Positions 1 to 7,010 are shown, counted from the first letter of the stretch. The stretch is DNA of 10,622 nucleotides from CAZOHN01 sp964579325 (GCA_964579325.1 CAZOHN010000124.1:1-10622), one strand, 5' to 3'. Program-made: numbers and translations. The notes: generated from the letters alone by a model not told the origin.

Positions 1-1027
1 CGGGCGCAGCGCCCAGCATCACGATCAGGATCCGCACGAGGTGATGCGCCGCGATGAGCGCCACCTCGGCATTGAGCGCGAGTGCCACGAGGCTCATCTC
101 CGCGAGGCCCCCCGGCGAATAGGCCAGCAGAAGCGTCACGAAGTCGTGGCCCGTCAGCGCGGCCACCGCGCCCGCTGCCGCCACCGTGGCCAGAAGCAGG
201 ATCACCGTCATCCCGGCTGACAGGCCCAGCACCCGTAGAACCCGCCCCGGCGTCGCCGCACGGAACCGGCAGGCCAGCACCGCACCAAGCCCGATCTGCG
301 CCGCCTGCACGATCTCGATGGGCGGCGTGAAGTCGGTGAGGCCGGTGACGTGAAACAGCGCCGAGACGAACATCGGCCCGGTCAGCTGGTGCGCCGGCAA
401 CCGCAAAAGCGCGCCCACACCCACACCCACCACCGCGCAGCCCGCGAGCCAGGCCCAGGTCGAAACCGGTGCCTCCCAGAGATGCACCCCCGGCGTGGCC
501 CGCCCGCCCAGCTCGATCCCGTAGCCGAGTTGCAGCAGGAACGGCAGGCTGAACACCACGAGGAATATCCGTGAGGCATGGGTCAGCGCGATGATCATCT
601 CGTCGCCGCCCTTCTGCGCGCCGACCTCGATCATCTCGTTCAGGCCACCCGGCATCCCGGCGAAGTAGGCGGTTACGCGGTCATAGCCCGCGACCTTCCA
701 CAGAAACAGCCAACACGCCGCGCCCGATATCGCCGTGAATGCGACAAGCCCCGCCAGCGTCGCGCCCCAGCCCGGCAACTGTCCCACCAGCGCAGGGGTG
801 AAGCTCGCCCCCAGCATCACCCCGATCACCGCCACCAGCGGCGGGCGCATCGTCGGCGGGGCCTGCATCGGCGCGCGCAGGAGCACCGCGACGGTCACGA
901 AGGTCATCGCGCCCAGCATCCACGGCAGCGGCAGCGCCAGCCGGTGGAACACCCAACCCCCCGCCGTGCCGAGCGCGAGCGTCAGCGCGAAGCGCAGCCA
1001 GCCTGCGGTGGTGTTTGATGCGCCCAC
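1..1027 (-). CDS. AbrB-family membrane protein (putative ammonia monooxygenase-like transporter), partial at left edge
   Basis: This is a hydrophobic multi-pass inner-membrane protein of the AbrB duplication family (E. coli AbrB, often labelled 'putative ammonia monooxygenase'). 342 residues are visible and the frame runs off the window edge, so only a short C-terminal tail is probably missing. The sequence shows an internal duplication. PGGLNEM (residues 126-132) recurs as PGGLAEM (305-311), and H150-x-x-R153 recurs as H329-x-x-R332, both exactly 179 residues apart. Each half begins with a helix ending in a Leu-Pro-rich loop before a Gly-x-Met pair (about 33-41 and 210-219). The start is a GTG. 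It is the first possible start, because the upstream amidase's TGA stop lies in the same frame two codons earlier. A weak GGGCGG lies 7 bases upstream of the GTG. The 3-base gap after the amidase implies co-transcription, perhaps by reinitiation. The family has no firmly established substrate. The ammonia monooxygenase label is historical and should not be read as an enzyme claim. Confidence 0.88.
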   Translation of the reverse strand, partial: MGASNTTAGWLRFALTLALGTAGGWVFHRLALPLPWMLGAMTFVTVAVLLRAPMQAPPTMRPPLVAVIGVMLGASFTPALVGQLPGWGATLAGLVAFTAISGAACWLFLWKVAGYDRVTAYFAGMPGGLNEMIEVGAQKGGDEMIIALTHASRIFLVVFSLPFLLQLGYGIELGGRATPGVHLWEAPVSTWAWLAGCAVVGVGVGALLRLPAHQLTGPMFVSALFHVTGLTDFTPPIEIVQAAQIGLGAVLACRFRAATPGRVLRVLGLSAGMTVILLLATVAAAGAVAALTGHDFVTLLLAYSPGGLAEMSLVALALNAEVALIAAHHLVRILIVMLGAAP

Positions 1028-1030
1028 CCC

Positions 1031-2362
1031 TCAGCCGCCCAGCGCCGCTTCCGCCGCCACCCCAAGCCGCAACAGGCGCGCCTCGGCCATCGGCGGGGCG
1101 AGGAACATGATCCCGCAGGACGGCGTGCCCGTGGGCAGCGTCAGCGCACAAAGGCCCAGCACGTTTCCGATCCTCGTGTTGCGCAGCGCCAGAAGGTTCT
1201 CGGTCACATAGTATTCGTTGTCAGTCATCAGGCGTTCGAGGTTCGGCGGCAGGTTCGGCGCGGTGGGCAGGATCACCGCATCGAATGCCGCGGTCGCCGC
1301 GGCGTAGGCGGCGCGCAGCGCGTAGAGCCGGCGCCAGGCCGCCACGAAGTCCACGGCGAGGATGCTCCCGCCGCTCCGGAAGCGGTCGAGGATGGGTGGG
1401 AACATCTTCTGCGGTGCGGCCTCGATGGTATCCTTCCATAGCCCGTAGGCTTCGGCGGTCGTCAGGATCGCCGAAAGCGGCATCGCATCGGCCACTTCAG
1501 GAACCTTTCCGCGGGCGATGGTTGCGCCTGCGGCCTCCAGCCTGCGGACGGCGCCCTCGAAAGCGGTGGCGGGCGCGTCGCGGAGGTCTTCCAGCGCGAC
1601 AGTTTCGAGAACCAGCAGACGGGCGCCCTCAAGCGACGCGCCCGCAAGGTCGGCGGCCTTCGAACCTTCGAGAAGGGCGAGGATCAGCGCCGCATCCTCG
1701 ACGGTCCGGGTCAGCGGACCGACCGTGTCGAACGAATCCGCCAGCGGGATCACGCCTTCGCCCGACAGCCGCCCGTGGGTCGTCTTGAGGCCCACAAGGT
1801 CGTTCCAGGCGGCCGGAATCCGCACCGATCCGTTGGTGTCCGACCCGATGGCGGCAGGGGCGAGCCCAGACGCGACCGACGCGGCTGCGCCCGATGACGA
1901 TCCGCCCGGCACCGCAGCGGGGTCGTTCACGCAGGGAGACGTCGCCATGATCGGGTTCAGCCCCAGCCCGGAGAACGCCAGTTCCGACAGATGCGTCTTG
2001 CCCAGGCACACCGCGCCGCCCGCCGTGGCGTTCGCGAGCACCGGCGCATCCCGCTCCGGCACTCTTCCCGCCAGAAGCGCCGTCCCGCCCTCGGTCGCCA
2101 CGCCCGCGCTGTCGATGTTGTCCTTCCAGCTCAGCGGCACCCCGTCGAGAGGCCCGCGCCGCAGCCCGCGCTTCGCCCGGTCAGCCGCCGCCTCGGCTTC
2201 TGCCCGCGCCCGCGCGGCGGTCGTGCGCGCATAGATCCGTGCCGCCTCGGGATGGTCGGCGATGGCGCCGAGGTATGTCTCGGTCAGCGCGACCGGGTCC
2301 ACCGTGCCCGCGGCGATGCCGCGCCCCAACGCCGCCGCGCCCATGCCCAGCCACTCGTCCAT
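1031..2362 (-). CDS. Amidase-signature family amidohydrolase (443 aa)
   Basis: A cytosolic serine amidase of the amidase-signature superfamily (GatA, FAAH, AtzE/AtzF relatives), which hydrolyses C-N amide bonds and releases ammonia or an amine. The Ser-cisSer-Lys triad is visible: K80 in SWKDN, S155 in GGSSSG and nucleophile S179 in SDTNGSVR. The spacings of 75 and 24 residues equal those in FAAH (K142, S217, S241). One oddity is N177, which replaces the first Gly of the usual DTGGS oxyanion loop. There is no signal peptide or extra domain. I chose ATG 2362 because GGAGG (2368-2372) sits 5 bases before it. The in-frame ATG at 2374 has no ribosome-binding site. The frame stays open far upstream, antisense to the next genes, but that part has no recognisable protein features. 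The AbrB-family membrane protein follows after 3 bases, so uptake and hydrolysis of one amide compound is a reasonable guess. The substrate cannot be read from sequence, and a glutamyl-tRNA amidotransferase role is unlikely without gatB/gatC beside it. Confidence 0.9.
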   Translation of the reverse strand: MDEWLGMGAAALGRGIAAGTVDPVALTETYLGAIADHPEAARIYARTTAARARAEAEAAADRAKRGLRRGPLDGVPLSWKDNIDSAGVATEGGTALLAGRVPERDAPVLANATAGGAVCLGKTHLSELAFSGLGLNPIMATSPCVNDPAAVPGGSSSGAAASVASGLAPAAIGSDTNGSVRIPAAWNDLVGLKTTHGRLSGEGVIPLADSFDTVGPLTRTVEDAALILALLEGSKAADLAGASLEGARLLVLETVALEDLRDAPATAFEGAVRRLEAAGATIARGKVPEVADAMPLSAILTTAEAYGLWKDTIEAAPQKMFPPILDRFRSGGSILAVDFVAAWRRLYALRAAYAAATAAFDAVILPTAPNLPPNLERLMTDNEYYVTENLLALRNTRIGNVLGLCALTLPTGTPSCGIMFLAPPMAEARLLRLGVAAEAALGG

Positions 2363-2367
2363 GCCCG

Positions 2368-2372
2368 CCTCC
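2368..2372 (-). promoter_or_regulatory. Shine-Dalgarno site that fixes the amidase start
   Basis: Read on the minus strand, GGAGG lies 5 bases before ATG 2362. It overlaps the in-frame upstream ATG (2374-2372), which itself has only CCTGCCCTGCGACATC before it. This favours the downstream ATG as the true amidase start. Confidence 0.6.
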
Positions 2373-2410
2373 ATGATGTCGCAGGGCAGGCTTAGCGACC
2401 CCGGCGCGCA

Positions 2411-2438
2411 TGGACAATCCCGGGCAGAGCGCCATAGT
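2411..2438 (+). promoter_or_regulatory. Candidate sigma70 promoter for the UbiH-family gene (possibly leaderless)
   Basis: TGGACA (2411-2416, 5 of 6 matches to TTGACA) and CATAGT (2433-2438, 4 of 6 to TATAAT, including the key A2 and T6) are 16 bases apart. Transcription would begin around 2444-2447, at or within 3 bases of the ATG at 2447. The gene has no clear Shine-Dalgarno sequence (only CCCGGGGC directly before the ATG), which fits a leaderless or near-leaderless mRNA. The match is by eye in GC-rich DNA, so chance is possible. Confidence 0.35.
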
Positions 2439-2446
2439 CCCGGGGC

Positions 2447-3673
2447 ATGGACAGCACCTCCGATATCCTGATCGTCGGCGGCGGCCTGAATGGTCCCGCC
2501 CTCGCCCTTGCCGTCGCCCAGGCCGGCCTCACCGTCACCGTGATCGACGCCCTGCCCGAGGGCACCCGCGCCGACGCGGGCTTCGACGGCCGGTCCTACG
2601 CGCTGGCGCTGGCCTCGCAGCGGATGCTCGGGGCGCTGGGCGTCTGGGACACCGTGGCGGCCGAGGCCCAGCCGATCCTCGAGATCGTCGCCTCCGATGG
2701 CCGCGCGGGCGAAGGGGCATCGCCCCATTTCCTGCACTTCGACCATGCCGAGATCGAGGAAGGCCCGATGGGCTTCATGGTCGAGGACCGACACCTGCGC
2801 CCCGCACTCCTCGCCGCGCTCCGCGCCACGCCCGGCATCATCTTGAAATCCGGCGCCGCAGTTACCGCACAGGCCGCCGACGCCACCGGTGCGACCGTGA
2901 CCCTCTCCACCGGCGAGATGCTGCGCGGCCGGCTCCTCGTCGGCGCCGACGGGCGCGGCAGCGGAACCGCCACCCGCGCCGGCATCACCCGCATGGGCTG
3001 GGACTACGACCAGACCGCGCTGGTCTGCGCCGTTGCGCACGAGCTTCCCCACAAAGGCGTCGCGCACCAGTTCTTCATGCCGCCCGGCCCGCTCGCCATC
3101 CTGCCGCTCGCCGGCAACCGCTCCTCCATCGTCTGGTCCGAGCGTACGGCCCGCGCCGCCGAAATCGCCGCATTGGACGAAGAGGGCTATCTTGAGGTCC
3201 TGCGCCCGCGCTTCGGCAGCTTCCTCGGCGATATCCGCCTTGCCGGAGACCGCTGGAACTATCCGCTCTCGCTCTCGCTCGCCCGGTCCTTCGTCGCGCC
3301 GCGCCTCGCGCTGGTGGGCGACGCCGCGCATGGCGTCCACCCGATCGCAGGGCAGGGCCTCAACCTCGGCTTCCGCGATGTCGGCGCTCTGGCCGAGGTG
3401 CTCACGCTTGCCGCGCGCCGGGGCGAGGACATCGGCGCGCCGGACGTCCTGGAACGCTACCAGCGCTGGCGGCGGTTCGACACCGCCACGCTCGCGCTCG
3501 CGACCGACACGTTCAACCGCCTCTTCTCGAACGACAACCCCATCCTCCGCGCGGGCCGTGATCTGGGCATGGGCCTTGTGAACGCGCTGCCCGGCCTGCG
3601 CCGCCGTTTCATCCGCGAGGCCGCGGGCCTCAGCGGCGATGTGCCGAAACTCCTGCGCGGTCAGCCGATCTGA
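2447..3673 (+). CDS. UbiH/UbiF/VisC/COQ6-family FAD-dependent hydroxylase (ubiquinone biosynthesis), 408 aa
   Basis: A flavoprotein monooxygenase of the class that hydroxylates the aromatic ring of ubiquinone precursors using FAD, NAD(P)H and O2, probably on the inner face of the membrane. The N-terminal Rossmann motif ILIVGGGLNGPALA (residues 7-20) binds the ADP part of FAD. The family's DG motif is VGADGRGS (165-172). The GD motif starts at GDAAHGVHP (291-299) and continues through GQGLNLGFRD (302-311). The C-terminal signature LFSNDNP (359-365) and the ending GDVPKLLRG (397-405) are typical of UbiH-family enzymes. The length of 408 aa is normal. The start at 2447 leaves the Rossmann strand seven residues from the N-terminus, as expected. 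The gene diverges from the amidase and lies 78 bases before hisC. Which ring carbon it acts on (UbiH, UbiF, UbiI or the alphaproteobacterial UbiL type) cannot be told from the sequence alone, so no symbol is given. Confidence 0.93.
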   Translation: MDSTSDILIVGGGLNGPALALAVAQAGLTVTVIDALPEGTRADAGFDGRSYALALASQRMLGALGVWDTVAAEAQPILEIVASDGRAGEGASPHFLHFDHAEIEEGPMGFMVEDRHLRPALLAALRATPGIILKSGAAVTAQAADATGATVTLSTGEMLRGRLLVGADGRGSGTATRAGITRMGWDYDQTALVCAVAHELPHKGVAHQFFMPPGPLAILPLAGNRSSIVWSERTARAAEIAALDEEGYLEVLRPRFGSFLGDIRLAGDRWNYPLSLSLARSFVAPRLALVGDAAHGVHPIAGQGLNLGFRDVGALAEVLTLAARRGEDIGAPDVLERYQRWRRFDTATLALATDTFNRLFSNDNPILRAGRDLGMGLVNALPGLRRRFIREAAGLSGDVPKLLRGQPI

Positions 3674-3725
3674 CCGCCACCCGTCCCAATCCGGCACTGG
3701 AAACGCCCCCGCCCGGCGGGTAAGA

Positions 3726-3750
3726 GGGGAAAGTTTCGCGAAGGCTCCCC
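3726..3750 (+). promoter_or_regulatory. Possible hairpin enclosing the hisC ribosome-binding site
   Basis: GGGGA (3726-3730) can pair with TCCCC (3746-3750) just before the hisC ATG at 3752. The loop contains the 8-base palindrome TTCGCGAA (3735-3742) and the likely Shine-Dalgarno GAAGG (3740-3744, 7 bases from the ATG). The inner palindrome and the outer stem together could limit ribosome access. No leader peptide or His/Tyr codon run is visible, so classical attenuation is not supported. The stem is short (5 bp), so this is tentative. Confidence 0.22.
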
Positions 3751-3751
3751 G

Positions 3752-4837
3752 ATGACCCAGGCGCTCCGCCCGCAACCCGGCATCCTCGACATCGCCCTCT
3801 ACGTCGGCGGCGAAAGCCGGATTCCGGGGCAGGCCGAAGTGCTGAAACTCTCCTCCAACGAGAACCCCTTTGGTCCCTCTCCGAAGGCCATCGAGGCGTT
3901 CCACCGCGCGGCAACCGAACTCCACCGCTACCCTTCGACCGATCACCACTCCGCCCGCAAGGCGATCGGGGCGGTCCACGGCCTCGACCCTGACCGGATC
4001 ATCATGGGCGTGGGTTCCGATGAGGTGCTCCAGTTCCTGACCCAGGCCTACACCGGCCCCGGTGACGAGGTCGTCCACACCGCCCACGGCTTTGCGATGT
4101 ATCGCATTCTGGCGCTGGCGTCCGGCGCGACCCCGGTGGAAGTGCCCGAGCCCGAGCGGCGGGTGGACGTCGACGCGATCCTCGCGGGCGTGACGTCCCG
4201 CACCCGTCTGGTGTTCGTCGCGAACCCCTCGAACCCCACCGGCACCATGCTGATGGAGGCCGAGCTGACGCGCCTCGCCGACAGCCTGCCCGCCCATGTC
4301 ATCCTCGTCATCGACAGCGCCTACGCCGAATTCGCGGCGGGCTACGACGGCGGCGCGCGGCTCGCCACCGAGCGGCCCAACGTCGTGATGACGCGCACCT
4401 TCTCCAAGCTCTACGGGCTGGGCGGGCTGCGGATCGGCTGGGGCTATGGCCCGCGCGCCATCGTCGACGTGCTGACCCGCATCCGACAGCCGTTCAACCT
4501 CTCGAACGCGCAACTCGACGCCGCCGTGGCCGCCGTGAACGACCGCGCCTTCGTCGACCTTTGCATCGCCGAGAACGCCCGGCTGCGGCCCTGGCTCGCG
4601 GCACGGCTGGCCGAAATCGGCGTGCCCTCGGACGAAAGCCACGCAAACTTCCTCCTCGCGCGCTTTGCGGATGCTGCCGAGGCCGAGGCGGCCGACGGCT
4701 TCCTGAAGGCGCGCGGGATCATCGTGCGCCGGGTCGCAAGCTACAAGCTGCCCCATTGCCTGCGCATCACCATCGGCGACGAGGCCGGCTGCATCCGCGT
4801 GGCCGGGGCCGTGGCCGCCTTCAGGGGTGCCGCATGA
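3752..4837 (+). CDS. hisC: Histidinol-phosphate aminotransferase, probably also acting on aromatic keto acids (361 aa)
   Basis: A class I/II PLP-dependent aminotransferase of the HisC family, which moves the amino group between glutamate and imidazole acetol phosphate in histidine synthesis. Visible family residues are SSNENPFGPSP (34-44) at the N-terminus, NPSNPTG (158-164), D188 and Y191 in VIDSAYAEF (PLP ring contacts), Schiff-base K219 in TFSKLYG, R227 in GLRIGW (PLP phosphate) and R338 in LRIT (substrate carboxylate). The length is normal. GAAGG 7 bases before the ATG supports the start. Its stop overlaps the tyrA start (ATGA). Pairing with tyrA rather than with his genes suggests that this enzyme works largely as an aromatic aminotransferase on prephenate, 4-hydroxyphenylpyruvate or phenylpyruvate. 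Broad specificity of this kind is known for HisC-type enzymes linked to tyrosine synthesis, for instance in Zymomonas. The family is certain. The in vivo substrate is an inference. Confidence 0.95.
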   Translation: MTQALRPQPGILDIALYVGGESRIPGQAEVLKLSSNENPFGPSPKAIEAFHRAATELHRYPSTDHHSARKAIGAVHGLDPDRIIMGVGSDEVLQFLTQAYTGPGDEVVHTAHGFAMYRILALASGATPVEVPEPERRVDVDAILAGVTSRTRLVFVANPSNPTGTMLMEAELTRLADSLPAHVILVIDSAYAEFAAGYDGGARLATERPNVVMTRTFSKLYGLGGLRIGWGYGPRAIVDVLTRIRQPFNLSNAQLDAAVAAVNDRAFVDLCIAENARLRPWLAARLAEIGVPSDESHANFLLARFADAAEAEAADGFLKARGIIVRRVASYKLPHCLRITIGDEAGCIRVAGAVAAFRGAA

Positions 4838-5754
4838 TCCCGCTCTATGACCGCGTGGCCCTCATCGGACTTGGTCTCATCGCCGGGTCGATGTCGCTGG
4901 CGATGCGCCAGAAGGGGCTGGCGCGCGAGATCGTCGGCACTGCGCGCTCGCCCGAGACACGCGCCACCGCGCGCGAGATCGGCCTTGTCGACCGCGTGAC
5001 CGACACCGCCGCCGAAGCGGTCCGCGACGCCGACCTCGTGGTGCTCGCCGTGCCAGTGGGCGCGATGGGCGCGGTTGCCGCCGAGATCGCGCCGCACCTG
5101 AAACCGGGCTGCACCGTGACCGACGTGGGTTCGGTCAAACAGGCCGTCATCGAGGCGCTGTCGCCGTACATCCCCGAGGGCGTGTCGCTCGTGCCCGGCC
5201 ACCCCCTCGCGGGGACCGAACATTCCGGCCCGCTCTCGGGCTTCGCAACCCTGTTCCAGAACCGCTGGTTCCTGATCACGCCTGTCGAGCAGTCGACGCC
5301 CGAGGCCGTGGCGCGGCTGCGCGCGCTCTGGGAGGCGATGGGATCGAGCGTCGACGAAATGGACGCCGCGCACCACGACCTTGTCCTTGCGGTCGTGTCG
5401 CACACCCCGCACCTGATCGCCTACACGATGGTCGGCGTGGCCGAGCACCTGCGCCGTGTCTCGAACTCCGAGGTGATCAAGTATTCCGCAAGCGGCTTTC
5501 GCGACTTCACCCGGATCGCGGCATCCGACCCGATCATGTGGCGCGATGTGTTCCTGACCAACAAGGAGGCGACGCTGGATATCCTGGGCCGCTTCACCGA
5601 AGAGCTCTTCGTGCTCCAGAGGGCGATCCGCATGGGCGACGGCGAGGCGCTTCAGGCCTACTTCACCCGCACCCGCGCGATCCGCCGCGGCATCATCGAG
5701 GCCGGGCAGGACACCGCAGCGCCCGACTTCGGGCGCGTGGGGGCCAAGACATGA
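4834..5754 (+). CDS. tyrA: Prephenate/arogenate (cyclohexadienyl) dehydrogenase, TyrA family (306 aa)
   Basis: It oxidatively decarboxylates prephenate to 4-hydroxyphenylpyruvate, or arogenate to tyrosine, in the cytosol. The Rossmann motif IGLGLIAGS (11-19) binds the dinucleotide. Active-site blocks are DVGSVK (97-102), HPLAGTEHSGP (123-133, catalytic His), SHTPHLIA (189-196) and FRDFTRIA (222-229, with the invariant DxTR arginine R227). There is no fused chorismate mutase and no ACT domain, so feedback control by an ACT domain is not expected. The true start is ATG 4834, which overlaps the hisC stop. AGGGG lies 6 bases before it, and the longer open frame upstream is an out-of-frame shadow of hisC. 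After the second beta strand the sequence reads IVGTARSPET (33-42), with no acidic residue where NAD-specific enzymes usually carry one and an Arg at 38. NADP use or dual use is therefore possible. The stop overlaps the next gene's ATG. Confidence 0.95.
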   Translation: MIPLYDRVALIGLGLIAGSMSLAMRQKGLAREIVGTARSPETRATAREIGLVDRVTDTAAEAVRDADLVVLAVPVGAMGAVAAEIAPHLKPGCTVTDVGSVKQAVIEALSPYIPEGVSLVPGHPLAGTEHSGPLSGFATLFQNRWFLITPVEQSTPEAVARLRALWEAMGSSVDEMDAAHHDLVLAVVSHTPHLIAYTMVGVAEHLRRVSNSEVIKYSASGFRDFTRIAASDPIMWRDVFLTNKEATLDILGRFTEELFVLQRAIRMGDGEALQAYFTRTRAIRRGIIEAGQDTAAPDFGRVGAKT

Positions 5755-7010
5755 GGCCGGCAGCAGCGCTCCTCGCTGCGCTCCTCGCGCTCGCCGGCAT
5801 GGTTTCCGCCGAAGCGCCCGCGACCTCGCTCGTGCCGAAGCCGCGATCCCTGCCGCAAGCGGACGCGGCCGAGCCCCCCGCGCCGCAGACGTCCGAAGCG
5901 ACCGCGTCTGCAAACACGCCTCCGATTGCCGAGCCCGTCACCGAGCCCGTGCCCGCCGGTGTCGCCGCCTCGCTCGCCGGGATTATGCCAAGGGCCGTCC
6001 CGATGTCGCCGCCAACGTCTGCAGGCCTGCCCCCCGTCCCGCTGCGCGCCTTGCCTCCGCCCCCGGACCTCGCGCCTGCGGGGGCCGCGCCTCCTGTAGC
6101 CGCACAGGACGCTGCGCCGTCCGCTGTTGTCGCCACACTGCCCGCGATGCGTCCCAGGCCGCGCCCGCAGCCGGCCGGGGCCGACGACACGACGGCCGAA
6201 GTCGCACGCGCGCCGGCTGCGAACGCCATCGCTGCCGCCAGCCTCGTGGCGACCACCGGAGGCACGCCCGACGCCACATTGCGCCCCCGCGCCCGACCGG
6301 CCGCGCTCCTTCGCCCCTCGAACCCGGCGCGCGAGGTTGCCGTGGTGCAGGTCGCCAGTGCCGCGGCCGTACTGCGATCGCCCCGGCCCGAACCCCGCCC
6401 GCGCAACGTGACCCGCCGGTCGCTGGTCCTTGCCTCCGCAGCCGCCATCCAGACCCAGCCCGACCCCCGCGCGATCACCGGGCGGCGCGGATCGGTCTGC
6501 GGCGACCGGGCGATCAGGGGCGAGATCCTCGCTCCGATCGGTGCCCGGGTGAACGGCTGCGGCATCGAGGCGCCGGTACGCATCACCGAAGTCGACGGCG
6601 TGAAGCTGTCAATGGCCGCGACGGTCGACTGCACCACCGCCGTCGCGCTGCGCCGCTGGGTGTCGGACGTGGTCAAGCCTGAAGTCGGGCGGCTTGGCGG
6701 CGGTGTCGCACAGCTCGAGGTCATGGGCCACTACTCCTGCCGCACCCGCAACAACCAGCCCGGCGCACGGGTTTCCGAACACGGGCGCGGGCGCGCCATC
6801 GACATCGGCGGCATCCGCCTCGCGAACGGCGCGTCGATCAGCGTCCTGCGCGGTTGGCGTGACGCCCAGCACGGCCAGATCCTGAAGGCTCTGCACCGCG
6901 GCGCCTGCGGCATCTTCGGAACCGTCCTGGGCCCTGCCTCGGACCGGTTCCACCAGAACCACTTCCACTTCGACACCGCCCGCTACCGCTCGGGCGCCTT
7001 CTGCCGGTGA
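5751..7010 (+). CDS. Secreted extensin-like family protein with LAS-type metallopeptidase motifs (419 aa)
   Basis: An exported envelope protein. Residues 1-20 form a signal peptide ending in Val-Ser-Ala. Residues 21 to about 240 are a low-complexity Pro/Ala-rich linker with basic Arg-Pro clusters (RPRPRPQP at 134-141, RPRARP at 178-183, PRPEPRPR at 211-218). Residues from about 245 to 419 match the extensin-like C-terminal domain. That domain holds six cysteines (C250, C270, C294, C330, C386, C418), enough for three disulfides in the periplasm. It also holds SEHGRGRAIDI (H344 and D351, an H-x6-D spacing) and HFHFD (H404 and H406). That is the zinc-site layout of LAS peptidases such as VanY and MepA, so a peptidoglycan peptidase is plausible, though activity is not established for this family as far as I know. 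ATG 5751 overlaps the tyrA stop, with GGGGG 7 bases upstream. The longer frame upstream is tyrA read out of frame. The stop overlaps the next gene's GTG. Confidence 0.88.
   Translation: MRPAAALLAALLALAGMVSAEAPATSLVPKPRSLPQADAAEPPAPQTSEATASANTPPIAEPVTEPVPAGVAASLAGIMPRAVPMSPPTSAGLPPVPLRALPPPPDLAPAGAAPPVAAQDAAPSAVVATLPAMRPRPRPQPAGADDTTAEVARAPAANAIAAASLVATTGGTPDATLRPRARPAALLRPSNPAREVAVVQVASAAAVLRSPRPEPRPRNVTRRSLVLASAAAIQTQPDPRAITGRRGSVCGDRAIRGEILAPIGARVNGCGIEAPVRITEVDGVKLSMAATVDCTTAVALRRWVSDVVKPEVGRLGGGVAQLEVMGHYSCRTRNNQPGARVSEHGRGRAIDIGGIRLANGASISVLRGWRDAQHGQILKALHRGACGIFGTVLGPASDRFHQNHFHFDTARYRSGAFCR

Noticed and set aside
681..1151. Open frames on both strands at 82-330, 578-1018, 681-1151 and 735-1211
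   Set aside because: They are out-of-frame Arg/Pro/Ala-rich readings across the AbrB-family gene and the amidase end. The AbrB frame gives a clean membrane protein with conserved repeated motifs.
2389..2417. Minus-strand promoter TTGTCC-N17-TAAGCC for the amidase
   Set aside because: The -10 box matches only 2 of 6 positions. The -35 is fair but shares bases with the better plus-strand candidate. The amidase promoter is therefore left unassigned.
3708..3720. GC hairpin CCCGC-CCG-GCGGG after the UbiH-family gene, as an intrinsic terminator
   Set aside because: The stem is only 5 bp and is followed by TAAGAGGGG, not a T-tract. Termination here is not supported.
2363..4756. A minus-strand open frame continuing upstream of the amidase for about 800 codons, opposite the UbiH-family gene and hisC
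   Set aside because: It is Gly/Arg/Asp/His-rich without any domain and lies antisense to two well-recognised genes. It arises because high third-position GC leaves few stops on the opposite strand. The amidase has its own ribosome-binding site at 2368.
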